This document shows, in pieces, positions 59,024 through 64,000 of a stretch of 64,000 nucleotides of DNA. The position numbers and the translations under genes were made by a program. The DNA is from Papaver somniferum (Eukaryota; Streptophyta; Magnoliopsida; Ranunculales; Papaveraceae): positions 155,860,210-155,924,209 of the forward strand of contig NC_039359.1 of NCBI RefSeq assembly GCF_003573695.1, in the 5' to 3' direction. Under the pieces are notes generated by a model. The model made no database searches. It was given only the letters and a program-made list of their open reading frames with translations, and was not told the DNA's origin. Each line of letters starts with the position of its first letter. Positions within the stretch are counted from its first letter, which is position 1.

Positions 59024-59398
59024 ATGAGTTCCAATAAGAGGATTAAAACAACTCCAAGGATAGTAATTGATGTACCTACAAAGCTAAGGATCACCATAAC
59101 TATTCATGACGTGTGTAAGGTTCCTGGGATGCCCCTGTTAGCTGAAGTTCAAGCTCACGTTGACAATCTTACTCTTCCTGCTTCTGCTTCTGTTAAAATG
59201 GATGGTGTCCATGCTCCCATTCCTTCGAATGAGCCTGTTGGTGAAACTGTGTCTGGCACACCAGAAATACCCAGGGAGACACCTCTAGAGCAAAAGGTAC
59301 TTGAAGTTCTAGCACAGCCTGCTAATGCTGCAACACGAGTACCAGATCCAGATGCGATGATTTTAGTTGAGCAGATAATCAAAGAAAATTTTGAATAA
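59024..59398 (+). CDS. Small protein related to the gene at 50020-50463, unknown family
   Basis: An open frame of 124 residues from ATG 59024. It begins MSSNKRIKTTPRIVIDVPTK and then LRITITIHDVCKVPGMPLLAEV, which matches RLRIIITVDGITTVPGVPLDVV of the gene at 50463. The rest is Pro/Glu/Ala-rich and ends EQIIKENFE. There is no membrane segment or known motif. It lies in opposite orientation to the paralogue, and the two bracket the F-box cluster. Function unknown. Confidence 0.5.
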   Translation: MSSNKRIKTTPRIVIDVPTKLRITITIHDVCKVPGMPLLAEVQAHVDNLTLPASASVKMDGVHAPIPSNEPVGETVSGTPEIPRETPLEQKVLEVLAQPANAATRVPDPDAMILVEQIIKENFE

Positions 59399-60534
59399 TG
59401 TGGTTTTTGTTTTTAGAAATTGTTTATTTTGATTAATTATTTTTTTAAATATTGAGGATGTTGGTATTATTTTGCTTGGTTTAGTTTTATAAAAATATTG
59501 GTTCTTTAAATTCTTTGCTTGATATTTGTTTGTTAATCAGTCATTTGTAATTAACTCGTTGATTCAACAATGGTCAGAATACATTCTAGATTAGAATTAG
59601 ATGTGTATATGCCTCCACCAGCACCAAGTAGTTTTGTGGGTCAGTGGAATCATGTAGGTTTCACCGGACTCAATCTTGAGTCAAGTTATTACGGCTTTGA
59701 CAGATGACCTACTGCTTTTTATACCTTTTGTTAATAAACTTAGACTCAGTTATAGTGTTTGGGTGTAGGATATTGTTACCATTAGTGAATCAAGATTGTA
59801 GTATGTTTTGAGAAGCAGTTTCTGCACTTTAGATGAAAAGCGTCTAGAATTAGGATTGGTACCTTACCTTGTACCAGGATTCTAGTTCTGGATAGAATTC
59901 AGATAATGCTTTAGTAAATTCATAGATCATATAATACATTTCAACATACCACAATTTAACATACCATTGTTCCTTCCATTAGAAATCACAAAGACATCTC
60001 CAGCATACCAAATGTAACCCACTATATTCAAATCAACACAAAGAAACCGTAATTACAATTCCATTAACCAGATTTACAAATACTAGTCAAACCCACCATA
60101 TTTACAAAAAGACCCTAATTCCTAAGTAATTCCATTACAATCAAACCCATTCACAAGATTCACATCAAAACATGACCCAAAAACCTAGTCTGTAATTCCC
60201 TCAAACTTCTGATAGATTAACTATTCATACCAGGAAAAACTAGATTGTTACCCCCTCCATGCAAACACAAACCTTAATTACAAACAAACTAAAACTGTTA
60301 CCCCCTGCAAAACACCTTAAAACCATTAAACCTTAAAACTATTAACACCTTAAAACTGTTAGCAGTTACCATCTGCATAACAGTATCAAAAAAAGCCCAC
60401 ATGTTCCAAAAAAAGAAAAATATCCGATTAGCAACATAACCACAAGAAAACATTTGTCAGCGGATTCAACAATATGAGGAAAATAAGCAATGAGCAAAAT
60501 GATCAGCAAACACCTACAAGATTTCTTTGAATTT
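59399..60534. other. Spacer with one 45-codon ORF
   Basis: AT-rich, mostly without genes. A short plus-strand ORF from ATG 59570 to TGA 59705-59707 reads MVRIHSRLELDVYMPPPAPS and ends SSYYGFDR; it has coding-like composition but no known relative. 60200-60400 has a repeated TTACCCCCT and CTTAAAAC-ATTA phrase. Confidence 0.3.
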
Positions 60535-60610
60535 TCACGAAGAAGCTCTTAGTCCGATTTCACAAAATCGAAGCTTTCCCGTCGAAATCTTATTCATGTT
60601 CCAGGGATGA

Positions 60611-61348
60611 TTATTCAGAATCATCACCATTGTTCTCATTACTCTGCTGACTGCTATCGTCGTCGTTGTCGATGCCCATCTCATGATCGCTGTAATCATT
60701 GCTATACTGACTGCCTGTTTCAGTTGCACTTCCATAACCTTCATCACCTGCATCTTCACTTCCTTCATCATCTTCATTCTCTTCCTCCAAATCTCCAACC
60801 TCAACTGGTTCACCATTATCATCAACACCATCAATTGTTTCTCCATCGGAATCAACATTCAATCTCTCATTCATGGTTCTTCCAAAAAGCCTACGGATTT
60901 ATTTTTCTTCTAAGAACCTTTCATACCATGCATTCTCAATCTTATTTTCTCTCTTCCTCCTTTGTTTCTCTGTCTCAGGATTTCTCTCATGATCATCACT
61001 TCTCTCAAAATCATTCTCTTTCTCTTCAGAATCACTTGAGGTTGCACTGCGGGTCTTTCTCCAAATAAATATGCTCCTTATCCCCTCATCTCTCTCCTCC
61101 CTTTCTCTGGATTTCCTCACATCTCTTGCAATTCTCTTCCTATTCTATTATTCATACAGTGGAGCATTTTCCTGACGAACTCTTTCGAACTCAATCAGAC
61201 GATTTCTCTCGTCAATCTCTTGATGTACAAAATCCATCAAATTCTCCAACTCTCTAGTAGAGAGAGTCTTGGCAACTTTCTTGGCGAACTTAAAAGGTGC
61301 AGAAGGCTGATTATCTCCGTTAGCATTGCTTCCTCCTAGATCACCCAT
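60611..61348 (-). pseudogene. Charged-protein pseudogene, one frame with three stops
   Basis: From ATG 61348 (MGDLGGSNANGDNQPSAPFKF) a single frame runs for 246 codons to 60611, broken only by TAA-TAG after NAPLYE (about 61147) and a TAA after FLEEK (about 60899). The product would have an N-terminal helical part (STRELENLMDFVHQEIDERNRL), an Arg/Lys/Glu-rich middle (KSREREERDEGIRSIF) and a highly acidic C-terminus (EEENEDDEGSEDAGDEGYGS). The frame is conserved across the stops, so it was coding until recently. I do not recognise the family; a gag-like or nuclear protein are both possible. Confidence 0.5.
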
Positions 61349-62179
61349 TATCTCTAATCTATGTTTTCTTTTCTTAATTTCCTTGCCTAATTTAGGATGA
61401 TTTTGTGTGTTTTGGAAATTCTCTGTTTAATTTCCTTTTGTAGAGAAGATGACATTAATAGTTATTTAAGGCATTCGGTGGAACGTCTAGTCCCTTAGCA
61501 ATTCACGCCTATTCAAAGGCATGCGCACCAAGTCCTAAACCCATCATAATAACTCCTGCACACCAACATTGCTAATGGGAGCGTACCAAATTAGCGGGTT
61601 GTGGGTTCAAAAATCATAAGAGAAAACTGGTTTTGCCTTGGGGCTGTTACAACCCCCACTTATTTGGTACATCCCCATTAGCCTAATTGCAGACTCTTCC
61701 GATGGTCAATATCTAATAAATCTGCCATTAAGGGATTGATAGATAGTTCAACCAAGCATTAATTATCATATTTTATTTTTTGGTAGATACTGCAGCGCCA
61801 GCACCTGTTGAGGGACATGATGTGTCGCTGGTGTACTGCATCTATAATGGCAATGTTCACACCTGAAATGGCTTAACATTGATGAGATTTGTTAGGTGTA
61901 CAAAAAATGGTCAAACATAGTTAGGTGTACAAAAAATGGTCAAACATAAGGTCAAATACCAAATAAAATCATCACAATGGTCAAACATAAGGTCAAATAC
62001 CAAATAAAATCAGCACACTTGTGTATATTTGGCATAATTATTTGATTTGATAATTAGTTAACAGATGGGCCATATCTTGAACTGCAACATGGTTTGGTTC
62101 AGGCATCATGCCATATCTCAATACCCTAGTCCCTGAGTCCTGACCAAAAACAAAATAGGTCAAGCAAAATCAAATCAGC
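61349..62179. other. Spacer with short tandem repeats
   Basis: The leader of the preceding pseudogene, then unassigned sequence. At 61889-61948 the unit TTAGGTGTACAAAAAATGG is doubled, and at 61938-62020 a second unit ATGGTCAAACATAAGGTCAA, running into AAATAAAATCA, is doubled, overlapping the first. No gene is seen. Confidence 0.45.
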
Positions 62180-62214
62180 ACTGTGCCACATAATGCCTAA
62201 ATTTTAAAGAAAAA

Positions 62215-62295
62215 TAAAAAAGGTCTAAAGAGTTTCGAACCTCCAACCTCAAACTTAAAATAACTAAAGTGAACCACTGTGCCTCACTAACGTTT
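62215..62295 (-). mobile_element. Possible tRNA-derived SINE remnant
   Basis: On the minus strand GAGGCACAGTGGTTCAC (box A-like) is followed about 30 bases on by GGTTCGAAACT (box B-like), the spacing of a Pol III internal promoter. No cloverleaf can be drawn convincingly, so it is not called a tRNA. Confidence 0.3.
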
Positions 62296-62331
62296 TTGAA
62301 ATTTGATTTACCTTCAAGATATTTTCTATTT

Positions 62332-62354
62332 TTGTTGTTGTTGTTGTTGTTGTT
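62332..62354. repeat. (GTT)n microsatellite
   Basis: A run of about seven to eight GTT units. Confidence 0.95.
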
Positions 62355-62939
62355 ACCGCTTAACATCTAAACTGGAGTACTTATTATTGTACTAGCTAAT
62401 TCCGTTGTTACTAGTGCCTTGGATATATAGTAGTATCTTTTCTTTACTACTTTAGTCAACTACATTGCACTATTTTACTCCCAATTCACATATTTTTAAA
62501 AACAAACTAATAAATTATTACGGAGTAATATAGTACTAGATAGTGCCTTGGAAGATCATAAATGCTTTTTTGTGCAATTTTTTTTAATTAAAATCCCAAT
62601 TCATATTCTTAGAATCAATTCTAGCTAGCTCTTACAATTAAATTTGTATTAAAATAATCGATCGGTGTTTATTTTTTAAAATACTGCCCGATAATATAGG
62701 ATTTTATCATGTTTATGCCTTTATTCTGGACGAAACATGAAATATCAGTGATACATAAATATGAATATCCGATAATATCGCATTATTGGTCGTATCGGAC
62801 CGATCAGCCGACAATATTGGCAAGGATGTTTGGGGATCTTAGGTTGTCAGGTGTAACTAGTTTATTTGATTGGTCGGCATTATGAATTCACGAACGACTA
62901 TGATTGGCTTCGTCGACAAGACTCGATATCCAAGTTTTT
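62355..62939. other. AT-rich spacer
   Basis: No gene seen. It contains ordinary AT-rich sequence up to the start of the minisatellite. Confidence 0.4.
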
Positions 62940-63740
62940 TTACCAATGTCACTCTTGGACATGGCTTATTCAGCTAAACCATTTTTTATTTCGATGTCAC
63001 GATCATAAAGAGTATAGTTCATCCAAAATTAAGTTTCCGAGAGTATTTCCACCAAGATAAATTGATTGATGGTAATTTTCCATTTTTTCTGATGTCACTC
63101 TTGAACGATCTTGTAAAATCTAAGTTTCATCCAAAATCCAAGTTTCCGGAGATCACCGAGATAAATTGAATTAATTTTCTATTTTTACTGATGTCATGGA
63201 CGAGCTTATAAACCAATTTATATTTCGATGTCACAATCTTAGCAAGTACAATTTATCGCCCAAATCTAAGTTTACCGGGGAATATCTCCACCAAGATAAA
63301 TTGATTGATGGTAATTTTTAATTTTTACCGATGTTACTCTTGGACAAGCTTATAAACCCCGGATTTTTATTTCGATGTCAAGATATCTTAGCAATTATAT
63401 TTCATCCAAATCTAAGTTTCTGGAGATTACCGAGATAAATTGATTTAATTTTTTATTTTTACCGATTTCACTCATGGAAGAGCTTGTAAACCAATTTATA
63501 TTTCGATGTCACGATCTATGGTAATTTTCAATTTTTACCGATGTCACTCTTGGACGAGCTTCTAAACCAATTTTTATTTATTTCGATATCACGACCTTAG
63601 CAAGAATTTTTCGTCCAAATCTAAGTTTCCGGGGAGTATTTCCACCGAGACAAATTGCTTAATGTTAATTTTCCATTTTTACCGATGTCACTCTTGGACG
63701 AGCTTGTAAACCAATTTATATTTCTTCCAAGTTAAATTCC
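62940..63740. repeat. Degenerate minisatellite, about seven units
   Basis: Recurring blocks: GATGTCACTCTTGGACGAGC, AAACCAATTTATATTTCGATG, TCACGATCTTAGCAA, CATCCAAATCTAAGTTTCC, GGGGAGTATTTCCACC and GAGATAAATTGATTGATGG. Units start near 62945, 63090, 63185, 63336, 63465, 63538 and 63681, with variable length from internal deletions. A frame through 62866-63060 is part of this repeat and not a gene. Confidence 0.8.
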
Positions 63741-64000
63741 TTGATGTTAATTTTCCACCCAATTTTTTTATTTTATATTATACTGTATTTATTTATTTTC
63801 CAAAGCTATACTTGTTCACTAGCCAAGTTATCATGCTTGTACGTGGCTAAGCTAGAGGTTGAATCGTAAAGTGAAAACGTGTGTCACGGTATAAAACACG
63901 AGCAAGGGAGACTAGGAGAGTACTACTACTCGGCTTTTTCTTTTCCAAGTCTCTCTTTAAACTGAACCTAGGGTTTCAGTATCAAAAACTGAAAGTTTTG
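63741..64000 (+). promoter_or_regulatory. Promoter-like region of a gene beyond the window
   Basis: A TATA box GGTATAAAACACG lies at about 63889-63901, preceded by an ACGTG-containing stretch (AAAACGTGTGTCACGG), and followed by a pyrimidine-rich leader (GGCTTTTTCTTTTCC, AGTCTCTCTTTAAACTG) and CTAGGGTTTCAG, typical of plant 5' UTRs. No ATG-initiated frame of length is reached before the end. Confidence 0.45.

Noticed and set aside
60607..61068. His-rich 153-codon plus frame
   Set aside because: Antisense shadow of the acidic/charged minus-strand pseudogene.
62215..62295. A true tRNA gene
   Set aside because: Box A/B-like words are present but the arms do not pair; at most a SINE remnant.
62866..63060. 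64-codon plus frame as a gene
   Set aside because: It is a unit of the minisatellite.

Overview
The window looks like a repeat-rich eudicot plant nuclear genome. Genes carry GT-AG introns, non-coding DNA is AT-rich, and the transposon types present (Tat-type Ty3/gypsy, SIRE-type copia, LINEs, Helitrons, En/Spm-like) are plant ones. Several LTR sequences remind me of poppy (Papaver, Ranunculales), but that is recollection and cannot be confirmed here. Every coding call is from reading the sequence; no search was run.

Layout. 1-4.2 kb: a gypsy LTR (+) and a scrambled SIRE-like LTR. 4.2-12.5 kb: the gene island, with a CYP71-clan cytochrome P450 (2 exons), an intronless ABCG half-transporter, a cis-prenyltransferase (3 exons), and a 3'-terminal fragment of a second ABCG copy. 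12.7-33.7 kb: nested transposons. These are a LINE fragment, a 2.5 kb SIRE-like 3' LTR with extra polypurine tracts, a Tat RT fragment, an antisense coiled-coil gene of a Tat element, a decayed Tat element with 5' LTR, a Helitron of about 4.3 kb, and a second decayed Tat pol. 33.7-49.5 kb: a CACTA-like end with hairpin-prone tandem repeats, then two tandem copies of a region carrying an En/Spm (Ptta)-type transposon gene. The left copy is internally deleted and interrupted by a LINE, which is itself interrupted by a 2.1 kb Helitron holding exons of a ZIFL-type MFS transporter. 50-59.4 kb: three decayed F-box genes flanked by two related small acidic protein genes in opposite orientation, with two assembly gaps and a TIR element inserted at the start of the third F-box gene. 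59.4-64 kb: a charged-protein pseudogene, short tandem repeats, a minisatellite, and a promoter-like end.

Functionally, the intact genes are the P450, the ABCG transporter and the cis-prenyltransferase. Their adjacency is compatible with a small specialised-metabolism (terpenoid/polyprenyl) cluster, but no terpene synthase is present in the window, so that is inference. Most of the rest is transposon DNA whose nesting order can be read at base level in places: removing the 2.1 kb Helitron restores an open LINE reading frame, and comparison of the two tandem copies gives the empty site of the LINE.
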